Shown piece by piece: positions 1 through 8,351 of a DNA stretch of 64,000 nucleotides. The stretch is from Verrucomicrobiaceae bacterium. GTDB lineage: Bacteria > Verrucomicrobiota > Verrucomicrobiia > Verrucomicrobiales > DEV007. Position numbers and translations under genes: made by a program. Where the stretch lies: positions 1-64,000 of the forward strand of contig SHBV01000008.1 of assembly GCA_004211885.1 (NCBI GenBank), given 5' to 3'. The notes beneath the pieces were generated by a model. It did no database searches, was not told the DNA's origin, and worked only from the letters and a program-made list of their open reading frames with translations. Position 1 is the first letter of the stretch; each line of letters starts with the position of its first letter.

Positions 1-161
1 TGAGTCGGGAACTGGGCCCTGCAGACTCGCCAGCGCTTGATGAAATGACGGCTCGAGCAATGGCGGGAGAAGACAATATGCGATCTGTCCTTAAGAGGAT
101 AGCCATGAGTGAGCCTTTCCTAATGAAAAATAATTTTAAGAAAAAAGTTTCAAGCAATTAG
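1..161 (+). CDS. DUF1592-family protein, C-terminal fragment (DUF1585 end)
   Basis: Only the last 52 codons are present; the reading frame starts at base 3 and ends at TAG 159-161. The translated end contains SRELGPADSPALDEM and, near the terminus, a KRIAMSEPFLMKN stretch. This resembles the closing segment of the planctomycete/verrucomicrobial DUF1587-DUF1592-DUF1588-DUF1585 proteins, which often carry a cytochrome c domain near the N terminus. In such genomes the gene is commonly followed by a DUF1552 gene, and here a DUF1552 gene follows 80 bp downstream on the same strand. The function of the family is not established. The N-terminal part lies outside the window. Confidence 0.7.
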   Translation, partial: SRELGPADSPALDEMTARAMAGEDNMRSVLKRIAMSEPFLMKNNFKKKVSSN

Positions 162-241
162 AGTCAATTAAATGCTAAGTGAGTATTTTAAAATTGTAAG
201 CTCATTGATTTACCATACAATAAACAAAGCGCATTATTAAG

Positions 242-1609
242 ATGAGAAGTAACCATACTATTGAAACTGTTTCGCGTCGTAAATTTATAGCATGTGCCGG
301 TGGAGCGTCTTTGAGCTTGCCCTGGTTAGAGAGTTTTGCCGATACGAGTAAAAGCAAAAATGAGAATCCAGCTCAACGCCTAGCCTTCTTTTATCTTCCC
401 AATGGGATCACGCGACGTGGTTTTTTCCCTGGTGAGAGTGATCGTCCTTTGCCTGGTTTTGCAGGTCAGAATAATGTGTGGAGATTCGAAGGGAAGACGG
501 TTCCTCCTGGCAGTCATCAACTGACCCTTACGCCGACATTAGCGCCTTTGCATAAGATGCGAGAAAAAATATCGCTGATCACTGGAATGGATCGAACGTT
601 CCAACACGGTACAGATTCTCATGCTCAGTGCGCGTCCTGTTTTCTGACAAGCGTTGCTCCATATGAGGTCAAAAACTCGGCCTATCCACTGACCCGTACG
701 CTGGATCACATAGCGGCTGATAGTATTGGTACGACGACACCATATTCGACACTCGAATTGAGCTGTAATGATCACAAGAATAACATAGAGTCGATTTACT
801 TTGATAATATGTCGTGGTACGGGACTGGCCACGTTGCGCCTTCGATGAGGAATCCACGTAAAGTCTATGACCGTTTATTTGGGACTCAATCACACACTCG
901 TTTTCGTAATATAACCGACCTTGCCCTTGGCAATGCGAGCCAACTGCAAAAGCGATTGAGCGCGGAGGACAGACAGAAATTCGGAGAATATTTGGAATCG
1001 ATACGAACCATAGAGACGAGAATGGATCGAATCGAGAAAATGAAGTCAGAGTTGGCTGAAGCTAAAATTAAACGGCCCGCTGAGCACTTGCCGCGTAACG
1101 AGTACATTCATTTAATGGGGGACCTTTTAGTCACTGCATTGCAAAATGGACTCACAAATGTGGGGACTTTGATGCTTGGGCCTGAGCGTTGGACGACTCC
1201 CACTAATTGGGAAGGTATTTTGGAAAAGCCTTACAGCCATCATGCAATGACGCACTCCATTGGTAATCACCTTGAGCATCTTCTTCTGTTGGACCGTTTC
1301 CATGTGTCTGCCTTTGCTAGGCTCCTCGAAAACATGGATCAAATCAAAGAAAGTAACGGCACTACGCTCCTAGATAATACTATCTTTACGTTAGGTGCAG
1401 GCATGGGCGATGGAACGACTCATCAGTACAATGACCTGCCATTAGTTGTTGCAGGCGGAGGTGGAGGTAAGTTAAAAATGGGCAAACACGTTCATTGTAA
1501 GAGGGGCACGCCTCTAGCGAACCTTTGGCTGACGCAGCTCAGGGCCTTGGGCATTGAACGAGACAATTATGCCGATAGTACTGGGACAGTCTCTGAGATT
1601 CAGGCCTGA
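242..1609 (+). CDS. DUF1552 domain-containing secreted protein
   Basis: The 455-residue protein begins with a twin-arginine-like leader (SRRKFIACAGG around residues 11-21, R12-R13, then a short hydrophobic run), so Tat export is likely. The body matches the DUF1552 family, which is abundant in Planctomycetes and Verrucomicrobia: an LPNGI segment near residue 50, a GMDRTFQHGTDSHAQC region, and a C-terminal LPLVVAGGGGGKLKMGKHV stretch. DUF1552 is related in outline to the DUF1501 alkaline-phosphatase-like group, but its activity is unknown. It lies directly downstream of a DUF1592-type gene, the usual pairing, which suggests the two act together in the envelope. The ATG at 242 lacks a Shine-Dalgarno sequence. 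Confidence 0.85.
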   Translation: MRSNHTIETVSRRKFIACAGGASLSLPWLESFADTSKSKNENPAQRLAFFYLPNGITRRGFFPGESDRPLPGFAGQNNVWRFEGKTVPPGSHQLTLTPTLAPLHKMREKISLITGMDRTFQHGTDSHAQCASCFLTSVAPYEVKNSAYPLTRTLDHIAADSIGTTTPYSTLELSCNDHKNNIESIYFDNMSWYGTGHVAPSMRNPRKVYDRLFGTQSHTRFRNITDLALGNASQLQKRLSAEDRQKFGEYLESIRTIETRMDRIEKMKSELAEAKIKRPAEHLPRNEYIHLMGDLLVTALQNGLTNVGTLMLGPERWTTPTNWEGILEKPYSHHAMTHSIGNHLEHLLLLDRFHVSAFARLLENMDQIKESNGTTLLDNTIFTLGAGMGDGTTHQYNDLPLVVAGGGGGKLKMGKHVHCKRGTPLANLWLTQLRALGIERDNYADSTGTVSEIQA

Positions 1610-1615
1610 GTGGGG

Positions 1616-2614
1616 TCAAACTTCCCGATTAAAGATCCAACTAAATTTCCTCTGCTCGACTCTGGACGTGCGGCGCTGACTCCGTTCGGCCAATTTCGCA
1701 TAACGAGAACCTAAGAGGCATAAGTAATCCTGAGCCTTGGCCGACTCGCCGCTGAGCCCTGTCAAGTTTTCGACGTTCCAAGTACTGACTAAGTGATCGA
1801 CGATTTCGGCATAGTGTTTGGCAGTGTAGACGCCTAACTGTTGTGCGACTGCGGAGAAATCTTCGAATAAGTTGGGATCAGTTCCGTCCTGCATCAAGTG
1901 TGAGGGCATTACAATTTGAGCGCGCATTAAATCGTAAAACGCCATGACCGAGCCGTTAGGGTCTTGCTCGAAAATGTGACGCATGAAATTTGTATATACC
2001 TTTTCGTGGCGCGCTTCGTCTGCAGCGATCGCGCTACAAATGCCTTGCAAACTGTCGTCGCCTTCTGACCGTGCGAGTTGGGCCACATTCTTGTGAGAAA
2101 TTTTGGTGGCCCGTTCTTGGAATGAAGTGTAAACAAATCCTTTGTAAGGGTCCTGCGCCGTGCTTGGGTCAAAACCATTGCGTATCAAATTCTGAATCGT
2201 CACTTCTACTGCACGCATATCAACGCGTCCGGTGAGGTACAGGTATTTGTTCAGCAAATCTCCATGCCGGTTCTCTTCCGCAGTCCAGCCACGAGTCCAC
2301 TTTGCCCAAGGACTTGGGTCGGCGCCGGTCTTGTCCGTGATACCTTCAAATCCATTGATCAATGTTTGATACGTTGGTAGGGCCTCTTCAGTTACCATGT
2401 CACCAACTAAAACCACGAGGACTGCGTCTGATAGACCCTCAGCGGGTTCGCGGAATGCCTGTACGCTGTCGATCCAATCTTCACTGGTCAGATCCGGTAA
2501 CCAGTCCTGAGGCTGCCAGCTCTCTTCTACTGATTTCAAATACTTTAGCTGAGTCGACACGAAATCCTCCATTCCAGATATGACTTCCTGCTTTGGGCCT
2601 GAAAAATTATTCAT
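1616..2614 (-). CDS. Acyl-[acyl-carrier-protein] desaturase, soluble plant-type
   Basis: A 332-residue soluble di-iron desaturase (FA_desaturase_2 family). It would introduce a cis double bond into an acyl chain carried on ACP, using O2 and reduced ferredoxin. All iron ligands can be placed: E76 in TEEALP, E114 and H117 in EENRHG, E167 in SFQERAT, E200 and H203 in DEARHE. The C-terminal half, including YTSFQERAT, FSAVAQ.LGVYTAK and the terminal FSWIFNR.V, follows plastid stearoyl-ACP desaturases closely from memory; this is closer than the mycobacterial DesA type usually looks. It stands alone, convergent with the DUF1552 gene with only 6 bp between the two ends. Regiospecificity cannot be read from the sequence. 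Confidence 0.92.
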   Translation of the reverse strand: MNNFSGPKQEVISGMEDFVSTQLKYLKSVEESWQPQDWLPDLTSEDWIDSVQAFREPAEGLSDAVLVVLVGDMVTEEALPTYQTLINGFEGITDKTGADPSPWAKWTRGWTAEENRHGDLLNKYLYLTGRVDMRAVEVTIQNLIRNGFDPSTAQDPYKGFVYTSFQERATKISHKNVAQLARSEGDDSLQGICSAIAADEARHEKVYTNFMRHIFEQDPNGSVMAFYDLMRAQIVMPSHLMQDGTDPNLFEDFSAVAQQLGVYTAKHYAEIVDHLVSTWNVENLTGLSGESAKAQDYLCLLGSRYAKLAERSQRRTSRVEQRKFSWIFNREV

Positions 2615-2808
2615 CGTTAGATTGATTCACTGGAGAATGTCTCCGTGCTAAACCATATACATAGTCGGATCGCTGGCTAGTACAATAATCTCTTCTGACT
2701 GATCTATTGAATTAAACTAAATAAATAGTCTAAAATCTCTACATTTGATATAGGATTTGGCCTATCAAAAGAAACAGTAGCTAACTTTGCGATTCGAATG
2801 AGTGAATG

Positions 2809-4377
2809 CTAATCAGTTTCCTTTTTTGGTAATTCTTTCCAGATCTTCTTTTCCATTTGTTCCAGGTCCGAAAGTGATTTGTTCACATCTTCAGGGAACC
2901 ATCTTGGCTTGCCTCTGATATGACTGCGGCTACTGGGCTGGGTCTGGCGATTGCCATAAAGAAAAGCCCAGTTAGTGGGTAACCAGTATTGGCGCCATAG
3001 GGCGTTCTTAGTAATGAACGCGTCCCGTAATGTTTCGTTGCCGGTAGAGAGTTGCGATGAAAATCCAAGTTGTCTTGCGATTACTTCAGCCGCAAGACGG
3101 TGACCTTCAGTGGAGAGCATCTGACCATCACTGGTAACGGGCTTACCTTTAAGCTCAGTAAATAAATTGACTACAGGTAAACCTCGATCATCGGCAAGTT
3201 CACGGATTGTGGCAACATATTCAGCGAGATTTATGTTAAGCTCCTTGGGGTCCAAGCCGATGCCGAGCGGATCCTCAAAGGGAGCCGGAGTGAGGAGCAC
3301 AACGCGTCCAGTATAATCGTCAAGTTGGTTGAGGATTGCTTCGTAAGATGTGCGGAAACTCGCAGGATTTTTTTCACTGCCAGTTTCCAGTGACTCCATC
3401 TTGCCGAACCAGAGGAAGATAGTGTCGGCGGCAATCGTGGGTCGGTGATCAGTTTCACCGTAACTGGGCTTGGAAGTACCGAAGAAATTTCGTGGACGTT
3501 GTTGTTGGTAAACGGTGTCCGCAGGCCAGGCCATGTTGCGAAAACTCAGTTGATGTTTTGGGTGCTTTGCTGAGATGAGTGTCTCGATCCAACCGTAACG
3601 GCTACTTTCAGCAGCATTGGCTCCGCCGAGAAGGATGATAGTCTGATCATCTGTAATTTTGAAGCCTTTAGCAAATGCGGGCACAGGCTTAGCTGGCCTA
3701 GTGAGTGGACGAAGGAAAATATGAACCTCAGCTTGTTTATTGAGCGCATTCAAATTCGCTCCGGGGGCATAGTGCCACAGATTGGCGAGGGGAACCGTTT
3801 CCTTTCCTAATTCAAGGAAGAGTTGCTCTGGGTTTCCGGCGATGCCTCCGGGAGCACCGTGGTCCATGACTCGTACTGCAATCGTGTTCTTTCCAGTTTT
3901 TAGGAGGCCCGCAGGAACGGGATAGTTGCGTACCGTGTAATGGTGGCCGGGATTTTCGTAGCCACCGACCCGCGTGCCGTTGACCCAAGTAACGTCCATG
4001 TCATCGATTTGGCCGAGATGCAGGATGGCCTTGGATTTGGCCTGTTCGGGGGAAAGCTTGATGGTTTTGCGAAACCAAACTACTCCATCGAAGTTAGGCA
4101 ACTGAGCAGTGTCAAAATGACCAGGGATTTTCATGGTTTTCCACTTGGCGTGATTGAAGCTGCTCTTGGTCCATGCGTCGCCTTGGGAGCCTGGATCAAC
4201 TGCCATAATTAACCTCGTCCAGTGGGGCAATGGGGTGGAGTTTGGCTTTTTGGGTGAGGGTTTCGATTCGGCAACTACGTGAAAGGCGCACACTCCGGCA
4301 ATAATTAGCAAGGAAGCCAGAAGAGATGCCAATGGTGCTCTAACATGAATGAAATAACCCAATGGATGCATCTTCAT
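2809..4377 (-). CDS. Secreted protein: galactose-binding-like domain plus SGNH-like domain
   Basis: A 522-residue protein with an N-terminal membrane segment (residues about 17-36, LASLLASLLIIAGVCAF), probably a signal sequence. Residues about 60-200 form a jelly-roll carbohydrate-binding-like region of the type found in sialate O-acetylesterases (VVWFRKTI, WVNGTRVGGYENPGHH, NTIAVRVMDHG). Residues about 240-460 resemble an SGNH/GDSL hydrolase (IFLWFGKMES, VVLLTPAPFEDP). The usual block I serine (GDS) is replaced by GGANAAES and the terminal D-x-x-H reads DGQML, so hydrolase activity is uncertain. Its ATG overlaps the stop of the upstream PVC dehydrogenase by ATGA, implying translational coupling and a joint role. 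Confidence 0.75.
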   Translation of the reverse strand: MKMHPLGYFIHVRAPLASLLASLLIIAGVCAFHVVAESKPSPKKPNSTPLPHWTRLIMAVDPGSQGDAWTKSSFNHAKWKTMKIPGHFDTAQLPNFDGVVWFRKTIKLSPEQAKSKAILHLGQIDDMDVTWVNGTRVGGYENPGHHYTVRNYPVPAGLLKTGKNTIAVRVMDHGAPGGIAGNPEQLFLELGKETVPLANLWHYAPGANLNALNKQAEVHIFLRPLTRPAKPVPAFAKGFKITDDQTIILLGGANAAESSRYGWIETLISAKHPKHQLSFRNMAWPADTVYQQQRPRNFFGTSKPSYGETDHRPTIAADTIFLWFGKMESLETGSEKNPASFRTSYEAILNQLDDYTGRVVLLTPAPFEDPLGIGLDPKELNINLAEYVATIRELADDRGLPVVNLFTELKGKPVTSDGQMLSTEGHRLAAEVIARQLGFSSQLSTGNETLRDAFITKNALWRQYWLPTNWAFLYGNRQTQPSSRSHIRGKPRWFPEDVNKSLSDLEQMEKKIWKELPKKETD

Positions 4378-7364
4378 GGTTGCGGTTCTTTCACGGTTTC
4401 AAGAGTGGTGAGGTATTTAATCAGATCTCGCAATTCAGTACGCGTCAAGTTAGCTGTGAGTTGCGGTGGCATCACGGTAACGCCTTTGGTCCGTTGCTTT
4501 ATGTTGTCAATTTGCAGGCTGGCGATTTTACCGGTAGTGAGATCGCGGATACGTAGAACGGTTTTATCTTCACTGTGAACGAAGCCGTTTAATGCTCGGC
4601 CATCTTTTGTTAATACTGTAGTTGCCTGATAACCTTCTTTGATTTGCCGGTCAGGCCAAAGTACCGATTCTATGATAATATCGACCGGTAGCCCCGCCGC
4701 CAGTGCTGTGAGGTTTGGCCCCTTCAGGGTCGTGACAGTACCTTCTATGCCGTCCACTGCGTGACACGCTGTACAACTGATGATCGGTAACTGGAATATT
4801 TTCTTACCGTTCACTGCATCACCTTCATTTAGTGCTTCTTTGGCCAGCTCGGCAACATAGTCAGGATTGTATTTCTGTGTAGTGACCTTGAGGCCAATGA
4901 TCTTATTGAGCAATTCAGTGAGTTTTGGTTCATTGCGCCCGGTGCTGTTGAGCCAGCGAAGCATGAGTTTAGCGGTGTCAGCAGAGATTGTTTCTGTAGC
5001 TAGCGTGGCTACAAGTTCATCAGTGCCTCTGGTGCGTTGAAGTAGTGCTGAGAGTAATGGCTCGATTTCTTTCGCTTCAACCTTTGTGAGGAGCGAAGCG
5101 GTTAATGATGCGGCCCGTTTGACATCACGCGTGGCAAGGCTTCCTATTGCCGCAGCGCGAATGATGGGAGGGCTTTCAATTGCCGTTAATTTCTCAAGTG
5201 TTTTAATGATAGATGGATCATTCATTGAGCCGAGTGCTTCAGTGGCTGCTAGGCGCAGTGCTAATTTCTCGGGCCGGTCAGTGGCGATCGAGCCGATTGT
5301 CTCACTGTGTTCATTGAGTGACCACAAACCACTGAGCCGGATAGCTTCAATCCGGATGGCGTTGTCTTGGCTCACTAGGGCCGGGCTAATTAATTTCGCC
5401 GCACCGGCCGGTGCTTGTAGGTTGCGTGCCCGAGCAGAGTCAGTCAGTGCCAATAAAACTCCGGGATTATCAATACCAATTTTCAGTGCCAGCTCTGCAT
5501 CGGCAGAGTTTCCGATACCAGCTAGAAGTGCTATTAATTTTGTGGTTTCTTCAGGTTTTAGCTTCTGGGTTGCTAGTTTTTGACGTATTACCTCTGCCAC
5601 TTCATTTCCGCCGATGGTGCTCACTACACGTAAAAGGTGTGAGGATTGGTTAAATTGTAGATTCCCGGCCATCAGGGCTGGCTTCCAATGAGTGGCAAGA
5701 GCGTGGACTGCTTGAGTGAAAGCGAAGTCTATAAATCGGTCCTTTGGACCGTCAGTTGCCTGGGCGGCAATAATGATCGAGTCAGCTTCTCGAATATCGC
5801 TAGCAGCGACGATCGCCTCAAGGCGCACTCGAGAGTGTTTGTCGGTTGCGCTGTTTTTTAAAAGAGATAGGGGGTCTTCAAGTAGGTGATGCCACCGGCC
5901 AATCACGCGAGTGGCATAGGCACGGGCGCGATGATCCTTTGCTGTTAGCAATTGTTTTAGAAGTGAGACATTCACTGTTTCATGGGACTCGAACACACCA
6001 ATTGCCTCGAACAGCTTATGTTCGAGTCTTGGATCGTCGGACTTAAGTTCATCGATCCATTTTTGGATTGCGGGAATGGCATCGATTTTAGGTAGGTCCA
6101 TGAGACGCAGTTTGGCGAGTTTACGGGTTCGCCTGAGCGGTGAACCGAGTTGCTCACAAAGTTCCGAGGCTTTCATCTTGGCCAGTGAAGGAGGCTTCAA
6201 TGACGGGCTGCCCTTGGCACTAATGCGCCATATTCGACCATGATCCTTGTCCCGATCGGGATGCCGCAAAGAGGCCTGGTAATGTCCAATGATGGGGTTG
6301 AACCAGTCGGCTATGTAAAGAGCGCCGTCGGGACCGATGTTCAGGTCTACTGGGCGAAAAGCGTTGTGCGAAGAAGTGAGTAGTGGTGCGAGTGTTGTTA
6401 ATTTATGTCCAGCTCCATCAGTTGTGGGTCGGAGCCGAGCAATGTTGCGTGCGAAATACCCAGCAATCAGGAAGTCTCCCTGCAGATCCTTTGGAAGGTG
6501 CGGTGAGTCGACAATATTAATGGCCATTGACTTGATCTTCGTTGCGCCAATCAGCATTGCGCCGCCCCAGTAACCACCGGCAATGTGGTCGGTATGAATC
6601 ATGCTCGGCAACAGTTCACTGACTTCACCGCCGTTGCTCTTAATGAAGGGTTCTCCCCAGTCACCAAATGCAAAGCCCCATGGGTTGCCACCTCCCGAAG
6701 TGCGTCGATAGCTGTGCAATTGACGGCGAAGTGGTCGTAGGCGCCAAGAGCCGTGCTCATCGAGTCGGCGAATGCCCCATGGTGTCTCTACGCGTGAAAA
6801 ACAATGTAAACCTTGACTAAAAAGCAACTCTCCACCGGGTGTCCATGCGAAAGAGTTGATATTCTGATGCGTGTCACCAGTGCCAAAACCGGTAAACAGG
6901 ATTTTCTTTTGGTCGGCTTTGCCGTTCCCGCTCGTGTCTTTGACATGAATTAAGTCTCGACCGTTCCCTATATATACGCCACCGTGCCCCAGAGCGAATC
7001 CGGTCGGCATGTTTAACCCGTCGGCGAAGGTGGAGCTTTTATCTGCTCTGCCGTCCCCATCGGTATCTTCAAGGATGATTAGTTTATCGTCTGGTTTTGT
7101 TCCTGGCTTTAATTGTGGATATGCCCAGGTGCATAATACCCAGAGACGTCCGAGTGGATCCCAACGGAAACAGATGGGGTTGGCAATGCCCATGGTTTCA
7201 TCTGCAAAAAGGTTAACCTGGAGACGCGAGTCAATCGAGAAAGAGGCTAATTCAGCTTGGGGTGAGTTATTCTTCTCTGGAGGGGAAACGGAGAGGGGAT
7301 TCTGTCCACGAGTTAAAAGGCTCGTTGCCAGAAATGTACCTAAAAATAATCCAAATCGTCTCAT
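4374..7364 (-). CDS. PVC-type membrane-bound dehydrogenase with HEAT-like repeats and c-type haem domain
   Basis: A protein of about 996 residues. The leader MRRFGLFLGTFLATSLL is a signal peptide. A beta-propeller of the PVC 'membrane-bound dehydrogenase' N-terminal family follows (CFRWDPLGRLWVLCTW, LEDTDGDGRADK, GHGGVYIGNG, DLNIGPDGALYIADWFNPII), then roughly 400 residues of alpha-helical HEAT-like repeats. The C-terminal cytochrome domain has a haem-binding CTACH (first Cys about residue 864) and a distal MPPQL methionine. These proteins are thought to oxidise sugars in the periplasm and pass electrons to the chain; the substrate is unknown. The reading frame stays open to 7433, but I place the start at ATG 7364 because the extra 23 codons precede the signal peptide and read through a tRNA-like fragment. 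Confidence 0.85.
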   Translation of the reverse strand: MRRFGLFLGTFLATSLLTRGQNPLSVSPPEKNNSPQAELASFSIDSRLQVNLFADETMGIANPICFRWDPLGRLWVLCTWAYPQLKPGTKPDDKLIILEDTDGDGRADKSSTFADGLNMPTGFALGHGGVYIGNGRDLIHVKDTSGNGKADQKKILFTGFGTGDTHQNINSFAWTPGGELLFSQGLHCFSRVETPWGIRRLDEHGSWRLRPLRRQLHSYRRTSGGGNPWGFAFGDWGEPFIKSNGGEVSELLPSMIHTDHIAGGYWGGAMLIGATKIKSMAINIVDSPHLPKDLQGDFLIAGYFARNIARLRPTTDGAGHKLTTLAPLLTSSHNAFRPVDLNIGPDGALYIADWFNPIIGHYQASLRHPDRDKDHGRIWRISAKGSPSLKPPSLAKMKASELCEQLGSPLRRTRKLAKLRLMDLPKIDAIPAIQKWIDELKSDDPRLEHKLFEAIGVFESHETVNVSLLKQLLTAKDHRARAYATRVIGRWHHLLEDPLSLLKNSATDKHSRVRLEAIVAASDIREADSIIIAAQATDGPKDRFIDFAFTQAVHALATHWKPALMAGNLQFNQSSHLLRVVSTIGGNEVAEVIRQKLATQKLKPEETTKLIALLAGIGNSADAELALKIGIDNPGVLLALTDSARARNLQAPAGAAKLISPALVSQDNAIRIEAIRLSGLWSLNEHSETIGSIATDRPEKLALRLAATEALGSMNDPSIIKTLEKLTAIESPPIIRAAAIGSLATRDVKRAASLTASLLTKVEAKEIEPLLSALLQRTRGTDELVATLATETISADTAKLMLRWLNSTGRNEPKLTELLNKIIGLKVTTQKYNPDYVAELAKEALNEGDAVNGKKIFQLPIISCTACHAVDGIEGTVTTLKGPNLTALAAGLPVDIIIESVLWPDRQIKEGYQATTVLTKDGRALNGFVHSEDKTVLRIRDLTTGKIASLQIDNIKQRTKGVTVMPPQLTANLTRTELRDLIKYLTTLETVKEPQP

Positions 7365-7386
7365 TCTAAATAAATAGACAGCACAA

Positions 7387-7421
7387 AAAGTGCTCGGGGC
7401 AGGAATCGGACCTCCACCCGA
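7387..7421 (-). repeat. Degenerate copy of tRNA-Leu 3' end (att-like)
   Basis: The segment repeats the 3' end of the neighbouring tRNA-Leu (7539-7571): AAAGTGCTCGG, then CAGGAATCG, then ACCT.CACCC on the plus strand, with about 4 mismatches over the first 33 bases. It covers the T arm and the 3' acceptor strand only. No 5' half or anticodon arm can be found in the adjoining sequence, and the T stem carries a G-G mismatch, so it is not a working tRNA. The copy lies 122 bp beyond the intact tRNA, in the same orientation. Such 3'-end duplications are typical of integration at tRNA genes. Simple duplication followed by decay is the alternative. Confidence 0.7.
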
Positions 7422-7542
7422 TAGCTTGGACAAAATTCCTAATCTTGTCTGATCCTATATTTTTAGGGTTTTGTAGTAAATCTTTTAATTTCCGAAATCT
7501 CTCCCGATTTGAGAGGTTACTGTAACGCTTTGTCAATTAAAG

Positions 7543-7626
<84 letters not shown>

Positions 7627-7701
7627 ATTATTAATGGATCTGAAATTCTGAGTTGAGAATCTGCAACGTGCTAGGCCATCGATCAAGTATATCTTTTTAA
7701 C

Positions 7702-8049
7702 TTACTTGGACTTCGGGCTGTCAGTTCTTTGAGGAGTCGCTTCACAGATTTGGCGCCAACCAGGGAAACGCCATTGGTTTGGAAAATTGCGACATTGATT
7801 GGGCTTTGATTGATGTATTTTACAAGATTTTCCTTCAAGGAATATACAGGATCCATCAGATTTTTCAGCCAAAGTTAAACCAGATCGAGACTGACGAAGT
7901 GTAGTAAAATTTTGGATAAATTCATTTTCGCTACAGGCCAGATGTTCAGACATTCTGCTGATTTCGCTTTTGCTGAGCGGAACCTCCCCCGGCCATTTGC
8001 AGCAATTACCGCACCTATCACATTTATATTCAATTGAATCAGGATGCAT
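7702..8049 (-). CDS. YkgJ-like CxxCxxCC cysteine-cluster protein
   Basis: A 115-residue cytoplasmic protein of the zinc/iron-chelating YkgJ family. The N-terminal signature is C-D-R-C-G-N-C-C at residues about 9-16. Further cysteines lie in CIFLEGKSCKIHQSKP and QCRNFP, and a last one in RQICEA, which is the family's usual metal-site arrangement. Members bind a metal or an Fe-S cluster, but their role is unclear. It is a stand-alone gene between tRNA-Leu and the mre operon, divergent from mreB across a 302-bp AT-rich gap. The length is normal for the family. Confidence 0.8.
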   Translation of the reverse strand: MHPDSIEYKCDRCGNCCKWPGEVPLSKSEISRMSEHLACSENEFIQNFTTLRQSRSGLTLAEKSDGSCIFLEGKSCKIHQSKPNQCRNFPNQWRFPGWRQICEATPQRTDSPKSK

Positions 8050-8351
8050 AGATTTTGTTTATTTATAAATGTTCTATGTATTGGACTGATTTCTACAGAT
8101 AAAATCGATCAAATTAGACTATTTCTGAATAACATAAATGTGATAAATAATAACGTAAGTGCTTGAACATTAATTTAATAGATGAGAATTAAACTTAATT
8201 TATCTACTTATCAATTTTATCGGAGCGCTAGACGAGGGAGCCGTTCAGAATAAAAAAGTCTACAATATCTTTATTTTTAAGTTTTCTTAATTGGATTTGT
8301 TAGTTAATAATAAATTATCCTGATTTATTAGCCAATAATTCGGGTCGTGTT
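8050..8351. other. AT-rich intergenic region upstream of the mre operon
   Basis: This 302-bp divergent gap should hold the promoters of the YkgJ-like gene and of mreB. I found no convincing -35/-10 pair: TTGAAC at 8163-8168 has only a poor -10 partner. Most of it is AT-rich, but a short GC-rich block at 8221-8247 (CGGAGCGCTAGACGAGGG and on) stands out and forms no obvious hairpin. I see no ORF or recognisable RNA gene here. Confidence 0.4.

Noticed and set aside
2745..2768. Imperfect inverted repeat TTGATA..AGG / CCTATCAA downstream of the SGNH-like gene
   Set aside because: No T run follows on either strand and the arms differ by two inserted bases, so it is neither a convincing terminator nor a clear operator.
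5086..5583. Plus-strand open frame of 165 codons inside the PVC dehydrogenase gene
   Set aside because: It is antisense to a well-supported gene, rich in Ala/Ser/Arg as expected for a shadow frame, and has no recognisable domain.
8163..8191. TTGAAC as a -35 box for mreB
   Set aside because: The element 17 bp downstream (GAATTA) is a poor -10 and lies more than 150 bp from the start.
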